NCBI RefSeq assembly: GCF_016757215.1
Contig: NZ_JAESIY010000005.1
Span: 350,031 to 414,030, forward strand
Reading direction: 5' to 3'
Origin: Fulvivirga sediminis
GTDB lineage: Bacteria; Bacteroidota; Bacteroidia; Cytophagales; Cyclobacteriaceae
DNA: 64,000 nucleotides
The translations under genes and the position numbers were made by a program. The notes below the pieces were generated by a model. The model made no database searches and was not told the origin of the DNA. It worked only from the letters and a program-made list of their open reading frames with translations. Positions 33,082 through 43,328 of the stretch are shown in pieces; position 1 is the stretch's first letter; each line of letters opens with the position of its first letter.

Positions 33082-34110
33082 ATGGCTGAAAAGGACGAAA
33101 AATTAAAGGCGCTTCAACTAACTATTGATAAACTGGAAAAAACTTTTGGTAAGGGTACGGTGATGAAACTGAGCGATGAGCGAGTAGTGGATGTTCCGGC
33201 TATTTCCACTGGTTCTCTCAGTCTTGATATAGCCTTAGGTGTGGGAGGTATTCCCCGAGGCAGAGTAATAGAGATCTACGGCCCTGAATCATCAGGTAAA
33301 ACTACGCTATCTATGCATTGTATTGCCGAGGCGCAAAAAAATGGCGGCTTAGCAGCCTTTATAGATGCAGAGCATGCTTTTGACAGAGTTTATGCTGAAA
33401 AATTAGGAATAGATACTGAAAATTTATTGATATCACAACCAGATAGTGGTGAACAGGCATTAGAAATTGCTGAGCACCTTATCCGATCTGGAGCTATTGA
33501 CATTATTGTGATTGACTCTGTAGCCGCTTTAGTACCCAAAGGTGAACTCGAAGGTGAAATGGGTGATAGTAAAATGGGACTACAGGCCAGACTAATGTCT
33601 CAGGCTTTGAGAAAACTAACCGGTACTATCAACAAAACAGGCTGCTCTTGTATATTCATTAACCAGCTTAGAGAAAAAATAGGTGTAATGTTTGGTAACC
33701 CAGAAACCACTACTGGTGGTAATGCACTGAAATTCTATGCTTCTGTAAGAATGGATATCCGTAGAATAGGGCAAATTAAAGAGGGGGCTAACGACATTAT
33801 AGGTAACAGAACCAGGGTGAAGGTGGTGAAAAACAAAGTAGCTCCTCCTTTCAAAGTAGTAGAGTTTGACATCATGTATGGAAAAGGTATTTCTAAGGTA
33901 GGTGAAGTACTTGATCTTGGCGTAGAACTGGAAATTGTAAAGAAAGCAGGCTCTTGGTTCTCTTATGATGGAAACAAACTTGGTCAGGGTAGAGATGCTG
34001 TTAAAACCTTATTAGAAGATAATCCTGAACTAATGGAAGAGATAGAAAACAAAATCAAAGCTCAGATTAAGGGTGAAGATTTAGAAAAGCCAATCCCTTC
34101 TCAGGAGTAG
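33082..34110 (+). CDS. recA: Recombinase RecA
   Basis: 342 residues. Walker A is [10 protein letters not shown] and Walker [13 protein letters not shown]; loop L1 is [20 protein letters not shown], loop L2 is near [19 protein letters not shown], and the monomer-monomer N-terminal helix is at the start ([20 protein letters not shown]). The acidic C-terminus is short. It forms filaments on single-stranded DNA for strand exchange and stimulates LexA-type self-cleavage. It is monocistronic with a strong terminator after it. I saw no clear LexA box upstream. Its activity could serve recombination among the cassette repeats in 1-9 kb, but so could any chromosomal homology. Confidence 0.98.
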   Translation: MAEKDEKLKALQLTIDKLEKTFGKGTVMKLSDERVVDVPAISTGSLSLDIALGVGGIPRGRVIEIYGPESSGKTTLSMHCIAEAQKNGGLAAFIDAEHAFDRVYAEKLGIDTENLLISQPDSGEQALEIAEHLIRSGAIDIIVIDSVAALVPKGELEGEMGDSKMGLQARLMSQALRKLTGTINKTGCSCIFINQLREKIGVMFGNPETTTGGNALKFYASVRMDIRRIGQIKEGANDIIGNRTRVKVVKNKVAPPFKVVEFDIMYGKGISKVGEVLDLGVELEIVKKAGSWFSYDGNKLGQGRDAVKTLLEDNPELMEEIENKIKAQIKGEDLEKPIPSQE

Positions 34111-34133
34111 TAATTAAGATAAAATATAAAAAC

Positions 34134-34162
34134 AAAGGGCTGCACTATTAGTACAGCCCTTT
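34134..34162. terminator. Terminator after recA (bidirectional)
   Basis: AAAGGGCTG (34134-34142) pairs with CAGCCCTTT (34154-34162), followed by ATTTTTAT. It lies between convergent recA and the ABC permease gene. Confidence 0.75.
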
Positions 34163-34188
34163 ATTTTTATATCCACTATATTATTTTA

Positions 34189-35454
34189 TCAACTACTTCT
34201 TATCGCTATTACAGGATCCAACCTGGCAGCTATAGCAGCCGGAACTATCCCTGATATGGTACCTATGGCCGCTGAAACACCCAAACCTAGTACAACATTC
34301 TTTACACTCAACACTACTTCCAAATTACCCATTGGTATAAACGTAATTAAATAAACTAGCAGCAAACCGGCTAATCCGCCAATAACGCTTAGGAAGATAG
34401 ATTCAAACAAAAACTGAAATAGCACAAAGAAATTTTTGGCTCCTAAAGATTTCTGTACACCTATAATATTGGTACGCTCCTTTACTGAAACAAACATAAT
34501 ATTGGCAATACCGAATCCACCTACCAAGATTGAAAATCCTCCGATAATCCAGCCTGCTATTCCTATTACATCAAACAAGCCACCTATAATATTAGCAATT
34601 GCTTCTGGCCGATTAAGCGCAAAATTATCATCTTGTTTTGGCTTAAGCCCTCTCCTACTTCTTAATAAGCCAGTTATTTCGTTTTCCAATTCTACCAGAC
34701 CAATATCTGTTTCTTGTCCTTTTACACCTATACGCGAGTTCAACTCATCACTAGATCCGGTCCCGGTCTGGTATAACTTTCTAAACGAACTATAGGGAAT
34801 AATGCATAAATCATCATGACTAGTTGTTCCTAAAAAGCTCTCTCCTTCCCTGGGCATAGTGCCAATCACTACATACTTAAGATTTTTAATTTTAATCTCC
34901 TTACCAACAGGGTTACTACCATCAGGAAAAAGTGCATTTACCAAATTGTGGCCTATTACCGCTACATTTCTTCCTGATTCAGTTTCTATCTGGCTGAAGT
35001 ATCTACCGTTATCCAACTCTATTTCAAATAATTCGCTATAGCCATAAGTGCTACCGCACAGCTCTACATCACTAATACTGTTGTTTTCTCTTTTAATAAT
35101 AGAGTTATTTCTAATACCAAAAATAGCCATGCCATTAGCCGCTTTAAGATTAGTTTGCAAAAACTTAAATTCATTATAACTAACATTAGGTCTTTGCCAA
35201 AAATCCCACCATCGGTATTCGCCACTAGCATCTGGCGTAAAAGGCCATTTTTCAATATAAATAACCCCTGTACCTAAAAAGCTCAGGCTGTCTCTAATGT
35301 TTTTCTCCAGAGAATCTACAAGAGTAAAAACCGTTATAATGGCAAAAATACCTACTGTAACGCCTAGCAAAGATAAGATAGTCCTAAGCAGGTTCATCTT
35401 CAGGGCATTCCATGCGAACCTGAAGCTTTCGAATATAAGTCTTACTACTAACAC
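34189..35454 (-). CDS. ABC transporter permease, MacB/FtsX type
   Basis: 421 residues from GTG 35454 (an in-frame ATG at 35397 would remove a conserved amphipathic start). TM1 is at about 20-45 (NLLRTILSLLGVTVGIFAII). A large periplasmic MacB_PCD domain follows (about 50-280; VAVIGHNLVNALFPDG, GKEIKIKNLKYVVIGTMPRE). Three C-terminal helices form the FtsX domain (IIGGFSILVGGFGIANIMFV, SVKERTNIIGVQKSLGA). With an ATPase and a membrane-fusion partner such proteins drive export or mechanotransmission across the envelope. No ATPase or adaptor gene is adjacent, so the partner is elsewhere. It is convergent with recA and divergent from queA. Confidence 0.88.
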   Translation of the reverse strand: MLVVRLIFESFRFAWNALKMNLLRTILSLLGVTVGIFAIITVFTLVDSLEKNIRDSLSFLGTGVIYIEKWPFTPDASGEYRWWDFWQRPNVSYNEFKFLQTNLKAANGMAIFGIRNNSIIKRENNSISDVELCGSTYGYSELFEIELDNGRYFSQIETESGRNVAVIGHNLVNALFPDGSNPVGKEIKIKNLKYVVIGTMPREGESFLGTTSHDDLCIIPYSSFRKLYQTGTGSSDELNSRIGVKGQETDIGLVELENEITGLLRSRRGLKPKQDDNFALNRPEAIANIIGGLFDVIGIAGWIIGGFSILVGGFGIANIMFVSVKERTNIIGVQKSLGAKNFFVLFQFLFESIFLSVIGGLAGLLLVYLITFIPMGNLEVVLSVKNVVLGLGVSAAIGTISGIVPAAIAARLDPVIAIRSS

Positions 35455-35504
35455 CTGATATATTTAAATATTTTTAAAAACATTTATTCTTAAAGATAAA
35501 TCTA

Positions 35505-35512
35505 TACCTTTG
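35505..35512 (+). promoter_or_regulatory. -7 box upstream of queA
   Basis: TACCTTTG matches TAnnTTTG, 49 bases before ATG 35562. No clear TTG is found at the -33 position. Confidence 0.4.
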
Positions 35513-35561
35513 CAAGCTAAATTTTAAAATCTATCCTTTATTTAATACCGTAATATTAAAT

Positions 35562-36608
35562 ATGAAATTATCAGAATTCAAGTTTGATCTACCAACCGGA
35601 CTGGTAGCCTTATATCCGGCTGAAAATCGGGATGAGTCCCGCCTAATGGTTATTCATCGTAAAACAGGAGAAATAGAACACAAGTCTTTTAAAGACGTAG
35701 TAGACTATTTTGATGAGGGTGATGTATTGGTGAATAATAACACTAAGGTATTCCCAGCAAGGTTATATGGTAACAAAGAAAAAACCGGAGCCAAAATAGA
35801 AGTATTTCTATTGAGAGAACTCAATCAGGAAATGCATCTGTGGGATGTTCTCGTGGACCCTGCCAGAAAAATACGTGTAGGTAATAAGCTCTACTTCGGC
35901 GAAGGCGATTTAGTAGCTGAAGTAATTGACAACACCACTTCTAGAGGAAGAACTATCAGATTCTTATATGACGGTACTGATGAGGAGTTTTACAAAACTA
36001 TAGACAGTTTAGGTGAGACCCCTCTACCAAAATATATAAAAAGAGAAACTGAACCAGAAGATAGAGATCGTTTCCAAACTATTTATGCGCAGCACAAAGG
36101 TGCTGTAGCAGCTCCTACCGCAGGACTTCACTTCACCCCCCAGTTATTAAAAAGACTGGAGATTAAAAGTGTGGACATGGCAAGTATTACTCTCCATATA
36201 GGATTGGGTACTTTCAGACCTGTAGACGTAGAAGATCTGACTAAGCATAAAATGGACTCAGAAAACTTCTGGGTAGAAGAACCTACTGTAGAGATTGTGA
36301 ATAAAGCACTCGACAACAAGAAGAGGGTATGCGCTATAGGCACTACCTCTATGCGTGCTTTAGAATCTAGTGTATCTGCTAATGGCAGACTTAAACCTAA
36401 GGAAGGCTGGACTGACAAGTTCATATTCCCTCCTTATGACTATAAGATCTGTAATGCTATGATCACTAACTTCCATATGCCTGAATCCACATTATTGATG
36501 ATGGCCTGTGCATTTGGAGGATACGAGTTAATAATGGAAGCATACCAAACAGCCATTAAGGAAAAATACAGATTCCTTACTTATGGTGATGCTATGCTCA
36601 TAGTTTAA
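35562..36608 (+). CDS. queA: S-adenosylmethionine:tRNA ribosyltransferase-isomerase
   Basis: 348 residues, normal. It transfers and isomerises the ribosyl part of S-adenosylmethionine onto preQ1 in tRNA to give epoxyqueuosine. Signature parts are [36 protein letters not shown], the central [30 protein letters not shown], the strand [13 protein letters not shown], and [20 protein letters not shown] at the end. The gene lies directly before ispD but is separated from it by a terminator, so it is probably transcribed alone. Confidence 0.97.
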   Translation: MKLSEFKFDLPTGLVALYPAENRDESRLMVIHRKTGEIEHKSFKDVVDYFDEGDVLVNNNTKVFPARLYGNKEKTGAKIEVFLLRELNQEMHLWDVLVDPARKIRVGNKLYFGEGDLVAEVIDNTTSRGRTIRFLYDGTDEEFYKTIDSLGETPLPKYIKRETEPEDRDRFQTIYAQHKGAVAAPTAGLHFTPQLLKRLEIKSVDMASITLHIGLGTFRPVDVEDLTKHKMDSENFWVEEPTVEIVNKALDNKKRVCAIGTTSMRALESSVSANGRLKPKEGWTDKFIFPPYDYKICNAMITNFHMPESTLLMMACAFGGYELIMEAYQTAIKEKYRFLTYGDAMLIV

Positions 36609-36632
36609 GCTCCTCATAAAATGAAATTATTA

Positions 36633-36663
36633 AAATCGGATGGCCACTAGTCATCCGATTTTT
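36633..36663 (+). terminator. Terminator after queA
   Basis: AAATCGGATG-GCCACTAGT-CATCCGATTT with a trailing TTT, 25 bases past the queA stop. Confidence 0.75.
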
Positions 36664-36732
36664 AATATATGCCCCTCCGTTTCTCAATATAAGTAAAGCC
36701 TTACTCTAATCTCAAGAATCGATTTTTGCTTT

Positions 36733-37419
36733 ATGGATAAAAAGGAATATGCAATAATAGTGGCCGGTGGAAAAGGCTCACGTATGAATAGCGATCTACC
36801 TAAGCAGTTTTTAGCACTACACGGCAAGCCTATACTCATGCATACGCTAGAGGCTTTTCACAATTACTCCAGCGCCATAGAAATTATCTTAGTGCTTCCC
36901 CTTAAGGATATAGATACCTGGAAGAGCCTCTGTAAAAAACATAATTTCTCCACCCCTTACCATCTCACTATCGGTGGGAATTCAAGGTTCCAATCCGTAA
37001 AAAATGGGCTCAATAGCATACAAGATTCTTCCGGACTAGTAGCCATACATGATGGGGTAAGACCATTAATATCCACACATATCATTGATGCTTCTTTCCG
37101 AATTGCAGCAGCACATAAAAGCGCTGTAGCTGCCGTAAGACTTAAAGAATCCATTAGAGTTACTACACAGGATACCACTCAAGCCGTTGACCGAGCTCTT
37201 TACAGACTCATTCAGACCCCACAAACTTTTGATCTGGAGCTAATAAGACAAGCATATGAAATAGATGAAGTGCCTTCACTAACTGATGATGCGAGCGTAG
37301 CCGAAAAAGCAGGACATAAAATCTCACTTTTTGAAGGGAGTTATGATAATATAAAAGTGACTACACCTGAAGACTTAATAATAGCCGAAGCATTAATGAA
37401 CAGAAAAAACAATGGCTAA
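36733..37419 (+). CDS. ispD: 2-C-methyl-D-erythritol 4-phosphate cytidylyltransferase
   Basis: 228 residues. It is the third step of the MEP isoprenoid pathway, coupling CTP to methylerythritol phosphate. The N-terminal nucleotide-binding loop is VAGGKGSRMNSDLPKQFLAL, the middle has VAIHDGVRPLIS, and the C-terminal part has YRLIQTPQTFDLELIRQAY, LTDDASVAEKAGHKI. All are family hallmarks, including the Lys and Asp residues that bind CTP. The gene is probably monocistronic. It faces the small DUF2795 gene on the opposite strand. Confidence 0.96.
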   Translation: MDKKEYAIIVAGGKGSRMNSDLPKQFLALHGKPILMHTLEAFHNYSSAIEIILVLPLKDIDTWKSLCKKHNFSTPYHLTIGGNSRFQSVKNGLNSIQDSSGLVAIHDGVRPLISTHIIDASFRIAAAHKSAVAAVRLKESIRVTTQDTTQAVDRALYRLIQTPQTFDLELIRQAYEIDEVPSLTDDASVAEKAGHKISLFEGSYDNIKVTTPEDLIIAEALMNRKNNG

Positions 37420-37469
37420 CTACCAATCAGTGCTGAAGCCAGCCATCCATTTCTGTAAGGTATTTGAAT

Positions 37470-37691
37470 TTAATATTCGTCCTCGTTAAAAAAGAAATCT
37501 TCTTTAGTAGGATAATCAGGCCATATCTCTTCGATATTCTCGTAAGGCTGTCCGTCATCCTCCAGCTCCTGTAAATTCTCCACAACCTCTAATGGTGCGC
37601 CTGTTCTTATCGAATAGTCAATAAGTTCGTCCTTAGTAGCAGGCCAAGGGGCGTCTTCAAGATATGATGCTAGTTCTAATGTCCAATACAT
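37470..37691 (-). CDS. Small DUF2795 protein
   Basis: 73 residues, acidic. WTLELASYLEDAPWPATKDE and LIDYSIRTGAPLEVVENL match the DUF2795 pattern, in which a short helical domain carries the WPA.K.EL motif. A Glu/Asp-rich tail ends in FFFNEDEY. The family is widespread in Bacteroidota, usually as single short genes, and its function is unknown. The gene is convergent with ispD and divergent from ettA. Confidence 0.85.
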   Translation of the reverse strand: MYWTLELASYLEDAPWPATKDELIDYSIRTGAPLEVVENLQELEDDGQPYENIEEIWPDYPTKEDFFFNEDEY

Positions 37692-37943
37692 AGATAAATC
37701 CTCCTATGATTTACGCTTTCTAAAATTTCGTGCAAAAATAAAATTTAAACAATCAAATCAAATATTTAAATTAATTATTTGCAGGGTCGCATTTTACGAC
37801 CAAACGTTAATTAATTTATGGCTTGAAACGTAACCATTTTACTAAAAGTTTGCATAAACTCAACTTTTCTAGTAAAAAAATTTCATCCTTCAGCTGTTTA
37901 TACAGCAAAAGACTAAATTTGTTTCATTAATATCGAAAAAAGT

Positions 37944-39626
37944 ATGAGTGACGAGAAAATAATTTTTTCCATGGCAGGGGTAAACAAAATATACCCGCCA
38001 AATAAACAAGTATTAAAAAACATCTATCTATCCTTTTTCTATGGCGCCAAAATAGGCGTATTAGGTCTTAATGGATCAGGAAAATCCTCCCTATTAAGAA
38101 TTATAGCTGGTGTAGATAAGGAATATAAGGGGGAAATAGTCTTCGATGGCAGCTACTCTATCGGCTTGCTGGAGCAAGAGCCTCAACTGGATAAAGACAA
38201 AACAGTAAAAGAAGTAGTAGAGGAAGGTGTAAAAGAAACCGTAGATCTTCTTAAAGAATTTGAGGAGATCAATCTAAAATTTGCTGAACCTGAAATCATG
38301 GAAGATGCTGATGCCATGAATAAGCTTATTGAAAAGCAAGGTGAAGTTCAGGAAAAATTAGACCAGCTTAATGCCTGGGAACTAGACAGTAAACTTGAGA
38401 GGGCTATGGACGCCCTTCGCACGCCTCCTGCCGACGCTAAAATAGAGAACCTATCAGGTGGTGAGAAAAGAAGAGTAGCGCTCTGCAGGCTCTTATTACA
38501 AGAACCAGACGTATTACTACTAGATGAACCTACTAACCACCTAGATGCAGAATCAGTACATTGGCTAGAGCAACACTTACAAAGGTATGCAGGTACAGTA
38601 ATCGCCGTTACCCACGACCGTTATTTCCTTGACAATGTAGCCGGATGGATTCTTGAACTAGACAGAGGTGAAGGTATTCCCTGGAAAGGTAATTATTCTT
38701 CATGGCTAGATCAAAAGCAAAAACGCTTAGCTCAGGAGGAAAAAACTGAATCTAAGAGACAAAAAACCTTATCTAGAGAGCTTGAGTGGGCCAAAATGTC
38801 GCCTAAAGGTCGGCACGCAAAGGCTAAAGCCAGGCTTAATGCATACGACAAACTCTTGAGTCAGGAAGTTCAAGAAAGAGAGGAAAAGCTAGAGCTCTTT
38901 ATACCACCTGGTGAACGCTTAGGTGACAAAGTAATAGAGGCTCATGGTGTATCTAAAGGATTTGGAGACAAATTACTTTATGAAAACCTAGAATTCAACC
39001 TACCTAAAGCTGGTATAGTGGGTATTATAGGTCCTAACGGAGCTGGAAAAACCACACTTTTCAAAATGATTACCGGAAAGGAACAGCCTGATACAGGAAC
39101 CTTTGAAGTAGGCCCCACAGTAGACATAGCTTATGTAGATCAGGAACATGCTAACTTAAACCCTGATGCCTCTGTATGGGAAGTAATAAGCGAAGGCAAT
39201 GAACTCATTAATTTGGGAGGCCGACAAATCAACAGCAGAGCATATGTAAGTAAATTTAATTTTAACGGCTCCGATCAGCAGAAAAAAGTTAAAGAACTCT
39301 CTGGTGGTATGAGAAACAGGGTACACCTGGCCATTGCCTTAAAGCAAGGAGCTAACCTGCTTTTACTAGATGAACCTACTAACGACCTTGATGTAAATAC
39401 ACTGAGGGCACTGGAAGAAGCTCTGGAAAACTTCGGAGGCTGCGCCGTGATTATTTCTCATGACAGATGGTTCCTTGATAGGGTATGTACTCATATCCTC
39501 GCTTTTGAAGGAGATTCACAAGTAAAATGGTTTGACGGAAACTTCACTGAATATGAAGAAGACCGTAAGAAACGCATGGGAGATACTGCGCCTAAACGAA
39601 TCAAATACAAGCCTTTGGTTAAATAA
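37944..39626 (+). CDS. ettA: Energy-dependent translational throttle protein EttA (ABC-F)
   Basis: 560 residues. It has two ABC cassettes: Walker [18 protein letters not shown] with signature [12 protein letters not shown] and Walker [15 protein letters not shown]; then [28 protein letters not shown] and [11 protein letters not shown]. Between them is the P-site tRNA interaction linker (about 240-320, with [20 protein letters not shown]) and in the first cassette an arm insertion. It binds the ribosomal E site and gates elongation according to ATP/ADP. No transmembrane segments are present. A terminator follows it. Confidence 0.96.
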   Translation: MSDEKIIFSMAGVNKIYPPNKQVLKNIYLSFFYGAKIGVLGLNGSGKSSLLRIIAGVDKEYKGEIVFDGSYSIGLLEQEPQLDKDKTVKEVVEEGVKETVDLLKEFEEINLKFAEPEIMEDADAMNKLIEKQGEVQEKLDQLNAWELDSKLERAMDALRTPPADAKIENLSGGEKRRVALCRLLLQEPDVLLLDEPTNHLDAESVHWLEQHLQRYAGTVIAVTHDRYFLDNVAGWILELDRGEGIPWKGNYSSWLDQKQKRLAQEEKTESKRQKTLSRELEWAKMSPKGRHAKAKARLNAYDKLLSQEVQEREEKLELFIPPGERLGDKVIEAHGVSKGFGDKLLYENLEFNLPKAGIVGIIGPNGAGKTTLFKMITGKEQPDTGTFEVGPTVDIAYVDQEHANLNPDASVWEVISEGNELINLGGRQINSRAYVSKFNFNGSDQQKKVKELSGGMRNRVHLAIALKQGANLLLLDEPTNDLDVNTLRALEEALENFGGCAVIISHDRWFLDRVCTHILAFEGDSQVKWFDGNFTEYEEDRKKRMGDTAPKRIKYKPLVK

Positions 39627-39638
39627 CAACCGTCATAT

Positions 39639-39675
39639 AAAGCCGGACAGAATATTTCTATCCGGCTTTATTTTT
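39639..39675 (+). terminator. Terminator after ettA
   Basis: AAAGCCGGA (39639-39647) pairs with TCCGGCTTT (39661-39669), followed by ATTTTT. Confidence 0.75.
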
Positions 39676-39757
39676 ACCCCAACCTAAACTCAATGCTTAT
39701 CTTTTCTATAGATTTTTTTAGCAAAATTTTTTATATTAAAGATACTAACCATATTGC

Positions 39758-40267
39758 ATGAAGACACTATACATTATAAGACACGCTAAATCTAGCTGGA
39801 AGTACCATCATTTAGATGATATTGAGAGGCCATTAAATAAAAGAGGGAAGAGGGATGCTCCGGACATGGGTGAAAGATTGAGCGCGCTAAATATCATCCC
39901 TCATCTTATGATCAGCAGCCCGGCAAAAAGGGCATATGCTACTTGCAAAACGATAGCAAAGGCAATAGAATACCCTAAGGAAGCTATTAAAATAAATGAG
40001 AAACTATACCATGCCAGTGAAGATAGCCTCATGGATATCATTCAGGAAATTGATAATAGCAGGGATTCTGTCATGATCTTTGGGCATAACCCAGGCCTCA
40101 CTCTGTTTGCTAATTCACTGGCTGACACTAACATTGAAAACATACCTACCTGCGGCATTTTCGCATGCTCGTTTGATGTAGACTGCTGGAAAGAGACCGA
40201 TTTCGGTAAAGGTAAATTGATGTTTTATGATTACCCTAAAAAGGTAAGCAAAAGCGAAATCAATTAA
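39758..40267 (+). CDS. sixA: SixA-like histidine phosphatase
   Basis: 169 residues, in the histidine phosphatase superfamily. The catalytic RHG-type motif is IIRHAKSSW (phosphorylated His). The second conserved Arg lies in ERPLNKRGKRDAPDMGERL, ISSPAKRAYATC carries the third basic residue, and FGHNPGLTLFANSL provides the second His. It removes phosphate from phosphohistidine proteins, as SixA does on ArcB in Enterobacteria. The partner here is unknown. Its last 4 bases overlap the end of convergent glsA. Confidence 0.88.
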   Translation: MKTLYIIRHAKSSWKYHHLDDIERPLNKRGKRDAPDMGERLSALNIIPHLMISSPAKRAYATCKTIAKAIEYPKEAIKINEKLYHASEDSLMDIIQEIDNSRDSVMIFGHNPGLTLFANSLADTNIENIPTCGIFACSFDVDCWKETDFGKGKLMFYDYPKKVSKSEIN

Positions 40268-41178
40268 AATATAGAAGTCCCTGTCATAGTAGTAAAAAGC
40301 TCAAGGGCCTTAAATCCTGCGAGCGAATTCCCTTTCTTATTCAAGCCTGGACTCCATACGGCAATGCTATACTCCGAAGGTAAAATAGCTGCAATGCCTC
40401 CTCCTACACCACTTTTACCAGGAAGACCTACACGAAAAGCAAACTCACCTGCTTCATCATAAAAACCACAAGTCTGCATGATGGCTGTTATCCTTTTAAA
40501 CTGGCGCTCAGACAGAAATTTCTTATCGTTCCTTACTAGTTTACCGTGATTAGCAAACACCCTGAAGGCTTTGGCCAGCTCTGCACAAGTCATGGAAATA
40601 GAGCAAAAATCAAAATATAGATCCAAAACCTCCTCTACGTCATTATCTATATTACCATATGATTTCATCATATTCACCATGGCCGCATTTCTATAACCAA
40701 ATGACTTTTCAGATCTGGCTATCTGCTTATCGTAATAAATATCATTTTGCCCAACTAGCTCTCGAATAAAATCTAAAAACTGCTGACGGGGGTCTTGAAG
40801 GTGAGTTATAAGTAGATCTGTTACTACTAACGCTCCTGAATTGATAAATGGGTTTCTGGGAATACCATTTTCATGCTCCAATTGCACCAATGAGTTGAAA
40901 GGGTCTCCCGAAGGTTCCACATTCACTCTTTCATACACTTTTTTACCAATATGACTCACACAATGAGCCAGCATAAATACTTTAGAAATACTTTGGATTG
41001 AGAATTTTTCTGTGGCATCTCCCACTGAATACGAGGAATCATCTAAAAAGAGCAGGTAAATACCAAACTTAGTCTTATCTACCTTGGCCAACTCTGGAAT
41101 ATAATCAGCCACCCACCCTTTATCTAATAAAGGAGCCACCTCTTGCCTTATTTCTTCTAGTATTTTCTGATAATCCAT
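40264..41178 (-). CDS. glsA: Glutaminase
   Basis: 304 residues, the usual length. It is a serine-dependent beta-lactamase-like fold that converts glutamine to glutamate and ammonia. The catalytic Ser-x-x-Lys is in FSIQSISKVFMLAHCV. Other conserved parts are HENGIPRNPFINSGALVV, the YRNAAMVNMMKSYGN region, and GLPGKSGVGGGIAAILP, YSIAVWSPGLNKKGNS at the C-terminus. It is cytoplasmic with no signal peptide. It is single, downstream of the CocE-type hydrolase on the same strand after 116 bases. Confidence 0.95.
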   Translation of the reverse strand: MDYQKILEEIRQEVAPLLDKGWVADYIPELAKVDKTKFGIYLLFLDDSSYSVGDATEKFSIQSISKVFMLAHCVSHIGKKVYERVNVEPSGDPFNSLVQLEHENGIPRNPFINSGALVVTDLLITHLQDPRQQFLDFIRELVGQNDIYYDKQIARSEKSFGYRNAAMVNMMKSYGNIDNDVEEVLDLYFDFCSISMTCAELAKAFRVFANHGKLVRNDKKFLSERQFKRITAIMQTCGFYDEAGEFAFRVGLPGKSGVGGGIAAILPSEYSIAVWSPGLNKKGNSLAGFKALELFTTMTGTSIF

Positions 41179-41251
41179 TGTACCCTTTTATAATTGAGGC
41201 GGCAAATTTAGGATATTAAAAGGAAAGGCCAATTACAGCGATGGGTTCATT

Positions 41252-41284
41252 TTGTGCACCCGAAGTTTGAACCTCCGGATGCAC
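41252..41284 (-). terminator. Weak hairpin between the CocE-type gene and glsA
   Basis: On the minus strand GGTGCATCCG...CGGGTGCAC pairs over about 8 bases, 11 bases past the stop of the upstream gene. No T-run follows, so termination is uncertain. Confidence 0.3.
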
Positions 41285-41294
41285 CAATGATAGA

Positions 41295-43214
41295 TTATTT
41301 CTTATATAGCTCCAGCTCATCCGGCACCAGAAGAGAACTCTGCTTATCTCCCACCTCTACACTAGATGATCCAAATACCGTAATCTCTGCTTTCTGGAAA
41401 TCTTTAGCATCTGCTTTATAGATATTTTCAACAAATTTTTGAGGGTTTCTATCTATGTAAGGAAACCAGGTGCTATGTATCTGAATCATAATACGATGTC
41501 CTTTTTTGAAAGTATGCAATATATCTTGCAGCGGAAAAGTCACATCTTCCACCTTACCTGGAGTAAACGGTTCAGGTTTAGCAAAACTATTTCTAAACCT
41601 ACCTCTAAAGACCTCATGCCTCACCAGCTGCTGATAACCAGCCATAGTGACATTTTTAGGAGTAACAGGGTTAGCTTTAGCCGTATCAGGGTACACATCA
41701 ATTAGTTTTACTATAAAATCAGCATCAGTTGTAGATAAAGCCACCTTAAGTTTAGCCAAAATCTCGCCTGCCAGAGTAACGTCATCTGTAAGCACATCTG
41801 TTTTAAAAGTAAGCACATCTGGTCTGCGAGAAGCATGGCGCTGATCGTCTGTCATAAACCTTCTTGGAGTAAATGTAACTGGTTCTATCTGTGAAGTATA
41901 TGGCACAGGGTGACCAGGATCACTTGTATATTTAAAAGCAGCATCTTTATTTCCTTCCTCATTAATTAAAAGCTTACCATTTTCAGCAAAGCTCAATTTT
42001 ACTGCAGGCATGTCTTTAGGGGGCCAGTGAGTAAATTGCTCCCATTTTTTAACACCTGTATCAAACATATAAGCTTCGGGAAGAGTCATATTACCTTCAT
42101 TTTTCAGGTAATATTTGAAAAACGTCATTTCTATATTTTTCTGATAGAAAGTAGAGATGCTATCTCCAAAATAGATGTCATTAATAGCCTGGATACCTTT
42201 TTCTCTATACCAATCTCCATGGCTCCAAGGCCCCATTACAATGGTATTCTTCGCCTTATGGTTATTCTTTTCAATAGTCTTATAGATATTAAGAGGGCCA
42301 TATAAATCCTCGGCATCAAACCATCCACCTACTGTCATCACAGCATTATCAATATCTTTTAAGTGTGGGAGTAAGTTACGTTTTTGCCAGAAATCATCAT
42401 AATTAGGATGTTCTACCACCTGATCCCAAAAGAAATCTTCAGAATAATACTTTTCAGTTACATTTTTCAGCGGACCTAAAGCCATATTAAACTCATATCC
42501 ATCAGACATATTCCCTGCGCTTCTGATTTTCTCCCATCCTTTGTTATACCAACTCTCTGAAGTTGGGCCATCTGTTTGATAACCAAAAACAGGAAAAGCC
42601 ATTAAATAACTCTGTAATAACGCCCCCATATGATGAAAATCATCAAAGAAGAAGTCAGAAATTGGAGCTTGAGGAGAAGAAGCAACTAAAGCCGGGTGAG
42701 CCTCCGGAAGAGCTGCTGCTGTATAATGTCCTGGATAAGAAATCCCCCACTGACCTACTTTACCATTATTGTTTTTGATTTTCTTCAAAAGCCACTCTAT
42801 AGTGTCAAAAGTATCAGAACTCTCATCTATTTGATCTTTATCTTTCTTCTTATTTCCTTCTATCTGAGGCCTCATGTTATCATATTCCCCTTCAGACATC
42901 CACCTTCCTCTTACATCCTGATAAACAAAAATGTACATATCTCTCATCAGATATTTAGAAGGACCTAAACTGGTTTTGTAATTATCCTCTCCATACGGCC
43001 CGGCACTGTAAGGAGTTCTGTGAAGCATGATAGGATATTTTTTAGACTTATCTTTTGGCGCATACACACAGGTAAACAACTCCACCCCATCTCGCATAGG
43101 GATGTGATATTCGTATTTCTCATAGTTGTCCCTCACAAATAATGAATCTAGATCTTGTGAAAAAACTGGCATTCCTATTATGAGGAAGAACAACATTATG
43201 AAAGCTCTCTTCAT
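41295..43214 (-). CDS. CocE/NonD-family serine hydrolase (X-Pro dipeptidyl-peptidase-like)
   Basis: 639 residues with a signal peptide (MKRAFIMLFFLIIGMPVFSQ), so exported. The alpha/beta-hydrolase domain contains YIFVYQDVRGRWMSEGEYDN, where family members carry oxyanion Tyr and Asp-Val-Arg-Gly, and the nucleophile elbow GQWGISYPGHYTAAA (Ser). DNAVMTVGGWFDAEDLYGPL and MGPWSHGDW would bear the catalytic Asp and His. A C-terminal jelly-roll PepX_C domain follows (from about 440, TFKTDVLTDDVTLAGEIL). Related enzymes hydrolyse acyl esters, amides or X-Pro peptides; glutaryl-7-ACA acylase is a common annotation. The substrate is not readable. Confidence 0.9.
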   Translation of the reverse strand: MKRAFIMLFFLIIGMPVFSQDLDSLFVRDNYEKYEYHIPMRDGVELFTCVYAPKDKSKKYPIMLHRTPYSAGPYGEDNYKTSLGPSKYLMRDMYIFVYQDVRGRWMSEGEYDNMRPQIEGNKKKDKDQIDESSDTFDTIEWLLKKIKNNNGKVGQWGISYPGHYTAAALPEAHPALVASSPQAPISDFFFDDFHHMGALLQSYLMAFPVFGYQTDGPTSESWYNKGWEKIRSAGNMSDGYEFNMALGPLKNVTEKYYSEDFFWDQVVEHPNYDDFWQKRNLLPHLKDIDNAVMTVGGWFDAEDLYGPLNIYKTIEKNNHKAKNTIVMGPWSHGDWYREKGIQAINDIYFGDSISTFYQKNIEMTFFKYYLKNEGNMTLPEAYMFDTGVKKWEQFTHWPPKDMPAVKLSFAENGKLLINEEGNKDAAFKYTSDPGHPVPYTSQIEPVTFTPRRFMTDDQRHASRRPDVLTFKTDVLTDDVTLAGEILAKLKVALSTTDADFIVKLIDVYPDTAKANPVTPKNVTMAGYQQLVRHEVFRGRFRNSFAKPEPFTPGKVEDVTFPLQDILHTFKKGHRIMIQIHSTWFPYIDRNPQKFVENIYKADAKDFQKAEITVFGSSSVEVGDKQSSLLVPDELELYKK

Positions 43215-43328
43215 ATGATTTCAAGTTTATAATTTATTAAACAATACCAGTGAAGTTGCTAATCATTTTGCATTGAGACAAATTATAAATGATGTTATGC
43301 CGCATGGCTTCCACCAGTGGTTAATTAA